A DNA stretch of 64,000 nt. It comes from Mesorhizobium loti (lineage in GTDB: Bacteria > Pseudomonadota > Alphaproteobacteria > Rhizobiales > Rhizobiaceae). The translations under genes and the position numbers were made by a program. The DNA is taken from assembly GCA_002356515.1 (NCBI GenBank), contig AP017607.1, forward strand, positions 1-64,000, given 5' to 3'. The notes under the pieces were generated by a model that worked only from the letters and a program-made list of their open reading frames with translations, had not been told where the DNA came from and did not search any database. Positions within the stretch are counted from its first letter, which is position 1, and every line of letters starts with the position of its first letter. Positions 36,317 to 45,548 of the stretch are shown here, piece by piece.

Positions 36317-37507
36317 TCATTCAGAGCCGCTGGCTTTTGCCAGCTGCGGACTCAGAATTGTTTCGACCAGGTTGACCCAGTAGCCGATGCCGTACGGCAA
36401 CGCTTCGTCATTGAAATCATAGGCGGGATCGTGCACGTATGCTGTCGGGCCGTTTCCAAGCCGTATGTAAGCTCCCGGACACGCTTCAAGCATGTAGGCA
36501 AAGTCTTCTGATCCCATCGAAGGTCTCGCGTTCGAATCTACTGCTTCGTGCCCGACTAGACCTCGAGCGGCAGACACGGCAAAATTAGTCCCTTCCGCGT
36601 GGTTGAACATGAGTGGCTCAAGGCGACGGTGGGTAAACTCGATTTCAGCATCGAAACCCGAAGCGATACCTTCAGCGCATGACCTGATGTGCTTCTCCGC
36701 AAAGTCGCGCAGAGTGGATTTGAGGGTGCGAACGGTTCCCGATATTTGTACAAAGTCGGGGATGACGTTATATGCCGTCCCAGCATTCAGCTTTGTGACC
36801 GATATCACGAGTGCTTCTTGGGAGTCGGTTTTGCGAGACACTAATGTTTGGAGTCCGATGATGATTTGAGCCGCGATGACGATGGGATCGTTGGTCAGAT
36901 GCGGTTTAGCCGCATGACCGCCCTTGCCTTTTACGATGATGTCAAACTCATCGAGCGCCGATGAGATCGCCCCATCGCAGATTGCGAATTCTCCGACTGC
37001 CATGCCTGGCCAATTGTGCATGCTAAAGATTTGGGAGATTCCAAACCGGTCCATGATCCCTTCTTGGACCATTGTGAGAGCGCCACGGCCATCTTCTTCT
37101 GCAGGCTGAAATATAAGGGCTACCACCCCTTTAAAATTCCGCGTGGCGGCCAGGTACTTCGCGGCGCCCAGCAGCATCGCCGTATGACCGTCATGGCCGC
37201 ATCCATGCATAAGGCCCGGAATTTCCGAAGCCCAAGGTTTGTTTGATGCCTCAGGTATCGGGAGAGCATCCATGTCTGCTCGCAGTCCAATGGTAGGACC
37301 TTCTCCCAGCTCGCCTTGGATCAAGGCGACGATTCCAGTCTCTGCTATACCCGTTTCGATATTATTGATGCCAAATGACGCCAGCTTTTTAGTAACGAAA
37401 TTGGCTGTGTTGTATAGCTTGTAATTCAGCTCCGGACGCCTGTGGAGATAGTGGCGCCACTCTGTTGCCTCGTTCTTTAGATCCTGGAATTCTTCGATGC
37501 GATGCAT
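36317..37507 (-). CDS. M20 family amidohydrolase (aminoacylase/hippurate-hydrolase type)
   Basis: 396-residue metal-dependent amidohydrolase that removes an acyl group from an N-acyl amino acid or related amide. Metal ligands are visible in GLMHGCGHDGHTAM near residue 100, QPAEEDGRGA near 135 and MHNWPG near 163; the dimerisation domain begins at IIVKGKGGHAAKPH. The catalytic His region near the C-terminus is GSEDFAYML. It lies 59 nt upstream of the ABC binding protein on the same strand, so import and deacylation are likely co-expressed. The acyl and amino parts are unknown. Confidence 0.91.
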   Translation of the reverse strand: MHRIEEFQDLKNEATEWRHYLHRRPELNYKLYNTANFVTKKLASFGINNIETGIAETGIVALIQGELGEGPTIGLRADMDALPIPEASNKPWASEIPGLMHGCGHDGHTAMLLGAAKYLAATRNFKGVVALIFQPAEEDGRGALTMVQEGIMDRFGISQIFSMHNWPGMAVGEFAICDGAISSALDEFDIIVKGKGGHAAKPHLTNDPIVIAAQIIIGLQTLVSRKTDSQEALVISVTKLNAGTAYNVIPDFVQISGTVRTLKSTLRDFAEKHIRSCAEGIASGFDAEIEFTHRRLEPLMFNHAEGTNFAVSAARGLVGHEAVDSNARPSMGSEDFAYMLEACPGAYIRLGNGPTAYVHDPAYDFNDEALPYGIGYWVNLVETILSPQLAKASGSE

Positions 37508-37570
37508 GATGTCGCCCTTCCGGTCAAATTCTTAATCTGGTCGAAGTTCGATTCACCATTTCCTGCGGGA

Positions 37571-38947
37571 TTAGCATTCGTCAGCAAGTGCCCAATTTGA
37601 AATACGCCCTCCCGGCTCGGAGTATCTTGTCTCAGGCGGCGTCAGCGATGCGAATAGGGAAGAGGATTCGGCGTTATGAAGATGAGTAACGGCTGTCACA
37701 ATCTCATCCTGCCATTGGGCAGTAACGGAGCCTCGGGCAATATTCTTGAATTTTTCCAAGATCTGGTCGCTTGACAGCGGATTGGCTACGTCACCGAGCG
37801 GATGCCGGACAACCATCTCTTCGGGGCCATCACCTTGATCCAATATTACACGTGCCGGGGTTAGAGCTGGGAAGGCGTTGGTAAATTCGGGAGATGGCAC
37901 TAGCTCAATGCGAGCTGCTAATTTGAGGATCTCCGGATCCCGAAAATGCTGTGACTGGACCGGCTGCAAAGCAGCGCGTCCATACAGCGCGGCAATCGCG
38001 CAATTAAAATAGAAACTGTACTGGCCGCCCTCAAATGTGCTAGGCGCACGCTCGTTCGCTAGCCGCATCGCATGTGGAAATGTTTCAATGCGTAGCTTAA
38101 GGATTGGTTGACCCGCTTTCCGCATAGAAAGGATCGCGTCAATTGCACCATGCATGTAGCGGCAGCAAGCGTACGGCTTGAGATAGCACTTCTGTACTTC
38201 CCAAGAAGAACCCAGACTCCCCGTTAGCGAGTTCCGAGTAAACCTGTCAGCATCATCTAGAAGCTCAACCGGCCCTTTTGCACCAGCCTGTGCTCGGTAA
38301 GCGGCTGTTATCCCCGCTACCACGGCGGGCGGAATGCCTTCCTTGATACTGCTGCCGTCAAACTTAGAAGCGGCGTTGAGAAAGACAATCGGCCCTTCAC
38401 AGCCAGCGATTGCAAGAGCGTGGGCTGTTTGCTCGGCGTTTAAACCGAGTAGTCGCGAAGCCGCAGCAGCAGCCCCAAAATTTACCCATCGCCCGCTTGA
38501 GTGCATTTCGACCGTTTCCACGGGACGGCAACTCGCGACCCGAAGACCAACTTCGTAACCCAATGCGATTGCGGCCATTACCTCAGATCCGGAAGCGCCT
38601 GCCGCCTGCGCGACAGCCAAGGCTGCGGGGATGATCCCGGCTCCAGGATGGCCCCCCGCTCCTCGGTGGCCGTCGTCTATGTCCAGAGCGCTAGCCGCCG
38701 CGCTATTTGACATCGCGGCACCGACCACGCTGGTTCGCATTCCCGTTAACCAGACGTCTATCTCGCCTTCACCATACGATTCTAGCACAGCCGTTCTGGC
38801 GGCTTTAGCCAACGGTGTATTGAGACCTGCTGCCGCAGCCCCGAGAAGATCCAAGATTAGTACAGAGATCTTCTCTTGCCCGGCCGCGAGAATCGTTTCG
38901 GCTGGGAAAGTGCTTACGAACGCAGCGAGTTCGTCGATTGCATGCAT
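37571..38947 (-). CDS. MmgE/PrpD family protein
   Basis: 458-residue member of the 2-methylcitrate dehydratase fold family. Family strings: ILDLLGAAAAGLNTP, SALDIDDGHRGAGGHPGAGIIPAAL (core DDGHRGAGGHPG near residue 93), EVGLRVASC, KPYACCRYMHGAIDA near 260. I chose ATG 38947 with GAGGGA upstream; the 54-residue longer form lacks family support. Many MmgE/PrpD proteins in catabolic islands are not methylcitrate dehydratases, and no prpB/prpC is present, so the role here is open. First gene of the minus-strand set leading into the M20 and ABC genes. Confidence 0.87.
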   Translation of the reverse strand: MHAIDELAAFVSTFPAETILAAGQEKISVLILDLLGAAAAGLNTPLAKAARTAVLESYGEGEIDVWLTGMRTSVVGAAMSNSAAASALDIDDGHRGAGGHPGAGIIPAALAVAQAAGASGSEVMAAIALGYEVGLRVASCRPVETVEMHSSGRWVNFGAAAAASRLLGLNAEQTAHALAIAGCEGPIVFLNAASKFDGSSIKEGIPPAVVAGITAAYRAQAGAKGPVELLDDADRFTRNSLTGSLGSSWEVQKCYLKPYACCRYMHGAIDAILSMRKAGQPILKLRIETFPHAMRLANERAPSTFEGGQYSFYFNCAIAALYGRAALQPVQSQHFRDPEILKLAARIELVPSPEFTNAFPALTPARVILDQGDGPEEMVVRHPLGDVANPLSSDQILEKFKNIARGSVTAQWQDEIVTAVTHLHNAESSSLFASLTPPETRYSEPGGRISNWALADEC

Positions 38948-39144
38948 CCTAATCTTCCCTCGCATCAAGAAGTTGGGCTGATGAATGGCACGTGACCGAG
39001 TTGCAGGATGCACGTGGGACCGCCCTAGGCACTGAGCCAGCCGACTTGGGTCCTTTGGCTGCACCGCTTGGCACCCTCTTACTAAGGGCCAAAGCTGGTT
39101 GCGCGTCAAATCCGTTCTGGTTATTGGAACAAAAATCCTTGCAA

Positions 39145-39161
39145 ATTCTAATTATCAGAAA
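39145..39161. promoter_or_regulatory. Candidate IclR operator, site 1
   Basis: ATTCTAATTATCAGAAA, 15 of 17 identical to site 2 at 41031-41047. The dyad TTCTAA-3 nt-TCAGAA is one base short of perfect. It lies about 200 bp upstream of the MmgE/PrpD start, just ahead of the decayed iclR copy, so it may have arrived with that duplication. Confidence 0.5.
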
Positions 39162-39188
39162 TCTGACTGCGCCAGGCGGGGTTTTAGA

Positions 39189-39549
39189 TTCGTCATCAAA
39201 CGCAGCCCGCGCTCTTGAAATTCTTTTGGCTTTGGGGGAAGCGGACGCCGATGGGCTGCCGCTAGGCGAGATTGCAATCAGGGTGGGTGAGGCAAAACCT
39301 GCAGTTCATCGCAGTCTCGCGTCACTGCCGCTAAAGGGCTTTGCTGAGCCAACAGGGCGCCACGGACATCTTGGCTCGGGCTAGGTGGTCGTGTCCCCAT
39401 GGGGGTTGCGGCGGGCAGCGTAGCGCTTCTGTCGATGCTTCCTTCCGCCGACTATAAGCAGCTTTGAAGCGAACGCTGAGCGTTACAGCATCCCTCGGGT
39501 CAACACGTCGACGCCGCCGTCGTACTCGCTCAAGGTCGAGATGCCCAAA
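39189..39549 (+). pseudogene. Decayed partial copy of the iclR gene
   Basis: Near-identical in DNA to 41068-41626 of the intact IclR gene but lacking about 190 bp inside: it jumps from the codons for GRHGH straight to LGLGGRVPMG out of frame. Further small indels lie near 39460-39510. The first ~65 codons (HTH part) are still open in frame from upstream. The high identity implies a recent duplication. It is probably not functional as a regulator. Confidence 0.88.
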
Positions 39550-39725
39550 TCGTCATCGTTGCAGGCGGAGAGATTGGGCGCCTCAACCGCGCAGGCAGCT
39601 AATGATCGGTTCAAACGCACGCTGACTATGGACGGGTGATCAGTTGGCTCCGGCTTAGAATTCTAGCGACCGGCCGATTCAATTGAAATCCGAGATCCTG
39701 GACAGGACGCTGATAGCCTACGCCA

Positions 39726-40838
39726 TCAGCTCCTGTCGCCGTACACAGCCACTGGTTCGCCGAGTCTACCCGGCAAGGGTTCTTGACCAAGCCCCGGCCG
39801 ATCCGAGACCTCCACTACTGCTCCGCCCCCCTTAACTCGGATGGGCTCATCTGTTAATGGATCGCTCCAAGTCAATGGGTCGTAGACAGAATGGCGGAAC
39901 TCCTTCGGGGTGGATTGCCCGAGATGGAAAATCGCCGCCTGTACTAGCCCGCTTCCCCCTATGTCTTGGATGGTCATCGGCAGCCCTGCCGTCACGCACA
40001 TATCGCGGGCGCGGCGCGCCTTTGTCAGGCCACCTACTCTTGAGATCTTGATATTGATCAAATCCGCTGCGCTGTCAGCGATGATCCGCAATACCATTTC
40101 AGGCGAGTCGATTATTTCGTCAAGGATCATCGGATGATCGGTCCGACGTCTCACCGCAAGGCAATCTTCGTACGAAGCACACGGCTGCTCTATGTAGACA
40201 TCCAGATCGCGAATTTGTCGCATCACTCGCAGAGCCTAATCCCGCGTCCAACCCCGATTGCAGTCGAAGTAATAGTCCTCATTGGGTTGGGCATGCTCCA
40301 TAATTGCCCGTATCCTCGACACATCTCCCGCGACATCACCGCCCAACTTCACTGACAAACGCCGGTAGCCTTTCTCGCGGAAGTTGGCGGTTGCTGCTAA
40401 CATCTCCTCGATCAACCCTGCGCCAGGATCTGCCATAAGGTCTAATCCACCTTCGAATCTTCCGCCAAGAAGATCGCAAAGAGGCATTCCCGTTGCTTTG
40501 CCGAGGATGTCCCAACAAGCGACATCTATCGCCGACTTCGCATATGGATGGCCGTATAATATATGGTCCATTAAATAGTTGATTCGATCGATTTGGAGCG
40601 GATTCTCCCCAATGAGGTGAGGAGCTAACTCATCAATGCCTGCCCTCACCCCCTTTTCGAAAGCCGGCAGATAATTCGCTCCCAACGTACCAACTTCGCC
40701 CCATCCGACGATAGATGCGTCAGTCTCGATTGATACGATGATGTTTTCGGCAGATGTCCAAGTCCGACCACGCGATAGGCTGTAGCTCTGCGGAAAAGTC
40801 CTTACAATCTTAAAAACTGATATGCGTTTTATCTTCAT
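39726..40838 (-). pseudogene. Mandelate racemase/muconate lactonizing enzyme-like gene split by one amber codon
   Basis: A full-length (about 370 codons) enolase-superfamily frame broken only by an in-frame TAG at 40236-40238. Before it: N-terminal lid domain (VGWGEVGTLGANYLPAF near 45), KSAIDVACWDILGKATG, catalytic Lys in RRLSVKLGG, metal Asp in FDCNRGWTRD. After it, same frame: VYIEQPC, LDEIID, INIKISRVGG. All metal and base residues survive. CAG to TAG is the simplest change. The family resembles hydroxyproline-betaine epimerase/cis-3-hydroxyproline dehydratase types, but the activity is uncertain. Divergent from iclR. Confidence 0.87.
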
Positions 40839-41030
40839 AGGCTTCTCCTATGTCCCTCCGGCGGCAAGAATTTAGCCTAGAGATCGCTTGCAAACTGCGC
40901 GACATCGTTGATTGAATACATGTACGACCGCCCCTCACGCCAAGGCAGAGGATCGCGTGCCCATAGCAAGCGACGAAGTTTGGCACCACGTCGATTCTTT
41001 TCTTGTTGTTGAAACAATTATATCCTATCC

Positions 41031-41047
41031 ATTCTAAATATTAGAAA
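41031..41047. promoter_or_regulatory. Candidate IclR operator, site 2
   Basis: ATTCTAAATATTAGAAA contains a perfect 6-bp dyad TTCTAA/TTAGAA with a 3-nt spacer, 16 bp upstream of the iclR start and in the divergent region shared with the racemase-like gene. This is the expected size and place for an IclR autoregulatory operator. Confidence 0.55.
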
Positions 41048-41062
41048 ACGGGGGGTATCGAA

Positions 41063-41815
41063 TTGGCCTTGAATTCGTCATCAAACGCAGCCCGCGCTCT
41101 TGAAATTCTTTTGGCTTTGGGGGAAGCGGACGCCGATGGGCTGCCGCTAGGCGAGATTGCAATCAGGGTGGGTGAGGCAAAACCTGCAGTTCATCGCAGT
41201 CTCGCGTCACTGCTTCTAAAGGGCTTTGCTGAGCCAACAGGGCGCCACGGACATTATCGACTCGGCCCAGCGATAACCATGCTGGCTCGTCGGCAAGCCC
41301 GATTGGAACCCGTGATCGCACGACATCGTCCTGGAATGACAGAGTTCGCAAGACGCAGGGGCTATACAGTCTATATGATGGTCCAGGCTGGCGTTGATGC
41401 AGTCTGCGCCGAGATGGTGAGCCCTTCCCCGCAGCAGCAACTTTGGCTCGGGCTAGGTGGTCGTGTCCCCATGGGGGTTGCGGCGGGCAGCGTAGCGCTT
41501 CTGTCGATGCTTCCTTCCGCCGACTATAAGCAGCTTATTGAAGCGAACGCTGAGCGCTACATCACGCATCCCTCGGTTCAACACGTCGACGCCGCCGTCG
41601 TACTCGCTCAAGTTCGAGATGCCCAACGCCGAGGCTATGCAATCAACATGGGCTATTACCATCCTGGAGAGGGCGGTATAGGTTTGCCTCTTCTTAGTAC
41701 GAGCCCCTACGAGATGAACGTCGCCATTTCGTTCACCCTTGCCTTAGAGATGATGACAGACACCTTCATGACAAGCATCGTTTCGGAACTCAAAGACTGT
41801 CTCGTCGCAAACTAG
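41063..41815 (+). CDS. IclR family regulator
   Basis: 250-residue transcription factor, standard IclR length. The N-terminal winged HTH (about 5-65) has ARALEILLALGEAD, LGEIAIRVGEAKPAVHRSLASL; the C-terminal GAF-like effector domain (about 75-245) has GRVPMGVAAGSVALLSML and AINMGYYHPGEGGIGLPL. It opens with TTG at 41063 behind GGGGGT; a second TTG is two codons later. Divergent from the amber-split racemase-like gene and source of the decayed copy at 39189. It likely controls that gene and, if site 1 is real, the MmgE/M20/ABC set. Confidence 0.91.
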   Translation: MALNSSSNAARALEILLALGEADADGLPLGEIAIRVGEAKPAVHRSLASLLLKGFAEPTGRHGHYRLGPAITMLARRQARLEPVIARHRPGMTEFARRRGYTVYMMVQAGVDAVCAEMVSPSPQQQLWLGLGGRVPMGVAAGSVALLSMLPSADYKQLIEANAERYITHPSVQHVDAAVVLAQVRDAQRRGYAINMGYYHPGEGGIGLPLLSTSPYEMNVAISFTLALEMMTDTFMTSIVSELKDCLVAN

Positions 41816-42076
41816 CGATGGCAAGCCCGAACCTATAAACAACAGCGATTAGTCAACAACGGAGGGAGGGCCGAGACATCGATTGTATGAACCTCTGATT
41901 TACCCGTCGCAAAAGTCATTGCTAGTCGGCTCCGCGATTGGCCTGCATTCGATCAAAAGCCCGCCTACACAGAGTGTCATTACCGCTTTTTATTGCGGCG
42001 CGTTTCTTGGAAAGGATCGACGCCACGCGCACTTCCGTGCCGCCGCGGCCATCGAGGTCTCAGCAGAGGGCGGCGC

Positions 42077-42589
42077 TCAGAAAAGCAACTCGTCCCACAG
42101 GCTCTGCCCAAAGCCGCGCAGCACGACCAGCTCGAATCGATCCGCTGCGCAGCGCGTCATGTGCACGGAGATATGTCCCATCATCGTCATCGCGGACTGA
42201 CCGATGGCCATACCTTCGAAATCGACGGCCGTGCCCCTTGCCAGCACGGACGTGACCTCTTGGCCCGAGATTTCGATGCGGATACGTCCATGGGTTTGAT
42301 CGACCGCAAAGGCGTGTGAAGTAGCGAGCTTTTCAAACGCTGCCTGCAGGTCGACGGGAGACGTCGGCTCATCCCTGACGACCAGCCATTGGCCGGGGCC
42401 GAAGTGGCGGATCCTGTTGGCCTCGTTACCGAACAGGCCTTGCAGCGTGGCCGTGAGATCCTCTGCGCCGGGCTTGCCGAGTATGTGGATCAGAGTGCCC
42501 TCGGGCATCGCCTTCATGGCGAAGGCGTCGGAGCTCCGCACTGGTTTGGTGCTGATCGCCGGACGGTGGATGAGTTCGAAATCAGACAT
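42077..42589 (-). CDS. soxG: Sarcosine oxidase gamma subunit, operon 2
   Basis: 170-residue SoxG with FGPGQWLVVRDEP, HGRIRIEISGQEV and C-terminal GFGQSLWDELLF. It starts 8 nt inside the soxA end, as in operon 1. The near-identical orphan at 11956 appears to be a copy of this operon's 3' end or of a shared ancestor. It contributes a structural subunit to the heterotetramer. Last gene of soxBDAG on the minus strand. Confidence 0.92.
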   Translation of the reverse strand: MSDFELIHRPAISTKPVRSSDAFAMKAMPEGTLIHILGKPGAEDLTATLQGLFGNEANRIRHFGPGQWLVVRDEPTSPVDLQAAFEKLATSHAFAVDQTHGRIRIEISGQEVTSVLARGTAVDFEGMAIGQSAMTMMGHISVHMTRCAADRFELVVLRGFGQSLWDELLF

Positions 42590-45548
42590 GGAGCTTCTCG
42601 TTTGCTGGATCGAAGAAGACCGGATTGCAGAGACGTGCGGCGGTGAATTCTTTGCTCAGGCCGTTCCACGCCACCACCTCTTCGCCATGCCTGGCATGGC
42701 CTCGCTTCACCAGCGCCAACCCAATGGTCGAACCGACATGCGGTGAAAAGGCACTCGACGAGACATAGCCCTGGTCGTTCTCGAGTGTCGGCGCGGCGTC
42801 CTTGGCGAGGATATGCGAGCCGGTTCGGAACGTGTTCGCGGGATCGAGCGGCATGACGCCGACAAGGCTCGGGCGATCCTCCGCCACCAGTCCCTCGCGG
42901 CCGAGCATCGCCTTGCCGATGAAATCCGGCTTGGCTGTAGACACCATCTTTGCGAAGCCCAGATCGGACGGGATCACCGTGCCGTTGATCTCGTTATGCG
43001 TCACATGCCCCTTCTCGATGCGCAGTACGCTGAGCGCCTCGACGCCATAGGGCTGGATGCCATGTTCCTTGCCTGACTGGAGAACGGCGTCGGCGACGCT
43101 CTCGCCATAACCGGCCGGCACGGCAAGCTCATAGGCCAGTTCGCCTGAGAAAGAGATACGGAACAGGCGGCCATGCAGCCGGCCGCCGAACAGCGAGACT
43201 TCCTTTGCCGCAAGAAAGGGGAAGGCAGCGTCGGAAATATCACCATCGACGATCGCCTGCAGGGTCGCGCGCGCCTTCGGCCCGACCACCGACATTTGTG
43301 CCCATTGGTCCGTGACCGAGGCGAGCCGCACGTCGAGCTCCGGCCACAGCACCTGGGCGCAGAATTCGAGATGCGTCATGACGCCGGCGGCGTAGGCCGT
43401 GGTCGTCGTCATGAAGAAGCGGTCGTCAGCCAGGCGGCTCGTCGTGCCGTCATCATAGATGAAGCCGTCCTCGCGCAGCATCAGGCCATAGCGCGCCTTG
43501 CCGACCGGCAGTTTTAGGAAGGCGTTCGAATAGACCCGATTGAGGAACTCCGCCGCATCCTTGCCGCAGACCTCGATCTTGCCGAGCATGGAGACGTCGC
43601 AGATGCCGACATTCTTTCGAACGTTCACGACCTCGCGGTCGACGCTCTGTCGCCAGTTGGTTTCACCCGCGCGCGGGAACCAGGACGAGCGGTACCAGAG
43701 GCCGGTCTCGACGAAGACCGCGCCGTGCTTCTTGGCCCAGTCATGTAGAGGCGACTTGCGCACCGGCTGGAAATGATGGCCGTGATGCGGACCGGTCAAC
43801 GCGCCGAAGCTGATCGGGGTGTAGAAGGGCCGGAAGGTCGTCGTACCGACTTCGGCCGGAGAGACGCCACGCGCTTCGGCCAGCAGGCCAATTGCGTTGA
43901 CATTGGAGAGCTTGCCCTGGTCGGTGGCCATACCCGACGTGGTGTAGCGCTTGGCAAGTTCGACATCGCCATAGCCTTCCTGCACTGCAAGGCCGAGATC
44001 CTTGCGGCCGACATCGTTCTGGAAGTCGACGAAGGCCTTGCCCTTCACGCCCCGGATATTCCAGAGTGGGCGGGCCGGTGGAGCAACGACGTCGCCATCG
44101 ACAGGACCGGCCTCGAATGGTTGAGCAGCAAATCCGAGCTCTTGGGCGATGGCAGCGGCTCGCGCCGCACCCTCTGCGAAGCTTGCCGACAATCCGGTCG
44201 TGCCCGTGGCAGCGCCTGCGAGCGCGAGGCCCCTGGTCTCCGGTGGCGCCACGAAGGCGCCATGCGCATCCGACCAGTGCGGCTTGCCGCCGCGATGGCA
44301 GGCAAGGTGGATGACCGGGCTGAAGCCGCCGGACATGGCGAGCGCATCCACTGCTATGGTTTCGGTGGCACCGTTTGCGGCAGTGACCTTGACACTGGAG
44401 AGCGCCTTGCGGCCCTTGGCGTCTGACACGACAGCGCCCTTGATAAGGCGAGCCTTGCCGGTATAGGCGAACTGGGCGTCGGCGCGGCTATCGATGATTG
44501 CGGTAAGCTGGACACCCACGGCCTCAAGATCGTTTGCGAGTGCATAGCCGCTGTCATTGGTGGTGAAGATGGCGGTGCGCTGACCGGGGGCCACGGCAAA
44601 ACGGTTGAGATAGCTGCGCATTGCACCGGCCATCATCACGCCGGGAATATCGTTGCCGCCAAACACGAGCGGCCGCTCCTCGGCGCCGCTGGCCAGAAGC
44701 GCCTTCTTGGCGACTATGCGCCACATGCGCTCGACCGGCTTGTTCGGATCGGGGTCGCGCACATGCTTCTGGGTGCGCTCCACAGCGCCAAAGACATTGC
44801 CGTCATACCAGCCGAAAGCGGTGGTGCGGGTCAGGACGCGCACATTCGGCAGCGTTTCCAGCTCGTCGGCCAGCCGCTTGGCAAAAGCCGGCGCGCTTTC
44901 CCCGCCGATAGTCGCGGTCTCCGACAGCAACGATCCGCCCGCAAGGCTGTGTTCGTCGAGGATGATGACACGTGCCCCGGCACGGCCGGCAGTCAACGCG
45001 GCGGCCAGCCCGGCGGGCCCGGCGCCGATCACCAGGAAATCGCAATGCGCCCAGCTCTTCTCGTACCGGTCCGGATCGGCCTCGTAGGTCGCCTTGCCGA
45101 GACCGGCGGCGCGGCGGATAAAGGGCTCATAGAGACCCTCCCAGAGCTTTGCCGGCCACATGAAGGTCTTGTAGTAGAAGCCCGCGGCCAGGAAGGGCGA
45201 GAAAAGGCCGTTCAACGAACCGATATCGAAGTTGAGCGAAGGCCAGCGGTTCTGGCTGCGGGCTTCGAGCCCATCGTAAAGATCCTGCATCGTAGCGCGG
45301 GTATTGGCCTCGGTACGTCCTCCGCTGCCGATGGTCATCAATGCGTTCGGTTCGGCGGCGCCCGCGGTTAGAATGCCGCGCGGCCGATGGTATTTGAAGC
45401 TGCGGCCCACCAGCTGGCGGCCATTGGCGAGAAGGGCGGAAGCCAGCGTATCGCCGGCATGGCCCGTGAGGGACTGGCCGTCGAAGCTGAAGCCGAGGCG
45501 TGACTGGCGATCGATCAAGCCACCCTTGGGCAGTCGATAGGAGGTCAT
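42582..45548 (-). CDS. soxA: Sarcosine oxidase alpha subunit, operon 2
   Basis: 988-residue alpha subunit from ATG 45548, whose A is shared with the soxD stop (TGATG). The 38-residue upstream extension belongs to soxD sequence. It has GHAGDTLASALLANG and GRSFKYHRPRGILTAG at the N-terminus, FLVIGAGPAGLAAALTAGRAG near 175, RYTTSGMATDQGKLSN near 530, and the GcvT-like C-terminal domain with GVEALSVLRIEKGHVTHNE. The composition is GC-rich with regular codon use, and every family motif is intact. Works with SoxB, SoxD and SoxG to oxidise sarcosine and pass the methyl carbon to folate. Confidence 0.95.
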   Translation of the reverse strand: MTSYRLPKGGLIDRQSRLGFSFDGQSLTGHAGDTLASALLANGRQLVGRSFKYHRPRGILTAGAAEPNALMTIGSGGRTEANTRATMQDLYDGLEARSQNRWPSLNFDIGSLNGLFSPFLAAGFYYKTFMWPAKLWEGLYEPFIRRAAGLGKATYEADPDRYEKSWAHCDFLVIGAGPAGLAAALTAGRAGARVIILDEHSLAGGSLLSETATIGGESAPAFAKRLADELETLPNVRVLTRTTAFGWYDGNVFGAVERTQKHVRDPDPNKPVERMWRIVAKKALLASGAEERPLVFGGNDIPGVMMAGAMRSYLNRFAVAPGQRTAIFTTNDSGYALANDLEAVGVQLTAIIDSRADAQFAYTGKARLIKGAVVSDAKGRKALSSVKVTAANGATETIAVDALAMSGGFSPVIHLACHRGGKPHWSDAHGAFVAPPETRGLALAGAATGTTGLSASFAEGAARAAAIAQELGFAAQPFEAGPVDGDVVAPPARPLWNIRGVKGKAFVDFQNDVGRKDLGLAVQEGYGDVELAKRYTTSGMATDQGKLSNVNAIGLLAEARGVSPAEVGTTTFRPFYTPISFGALTGPHHGHHFQPVRKSPLHDWAKKHGAVFVETGLWYRSSWFPRAGETNWRQSVDREVVNVRKNVGICDVSMLGKIEVCGKDAAEFLNRVYSNAFLKLPVGKARYGLMLREDGFIYDDGTTSRLADDRFFMTTTTAYAAGVMTHLEFCAQVLWPELDVRLASVTDQWAQMSVVGPKARATLQAIVDGDISDAAFPFLAAKEVSLFGGRLHGRLFRISFSGELAYELAVPAGYGESVADAVLQSGKEHGIQPYGVEALSVLRIEKGHVTHNEINGTVIPSDLGFAKMVSTAKPDFIGKAMLGREGLVAEDRPSLVGVMPLDPANTFRTGSHILAKDAAPTLENDQGYVSSSAFSPHVGSTIGLALVKRGHARHGEEVVAWNGLSKEFTAARLCNPVFFDPANEKLHV

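Noticed and set aside
40236..40238. In-frame TAG as a pyrrolysine or other recoded amino acid
   Set aside because: No pyl genes or suppressor tRNA seen, and no family precedent at this position; a point nonsense mutation is simpler.
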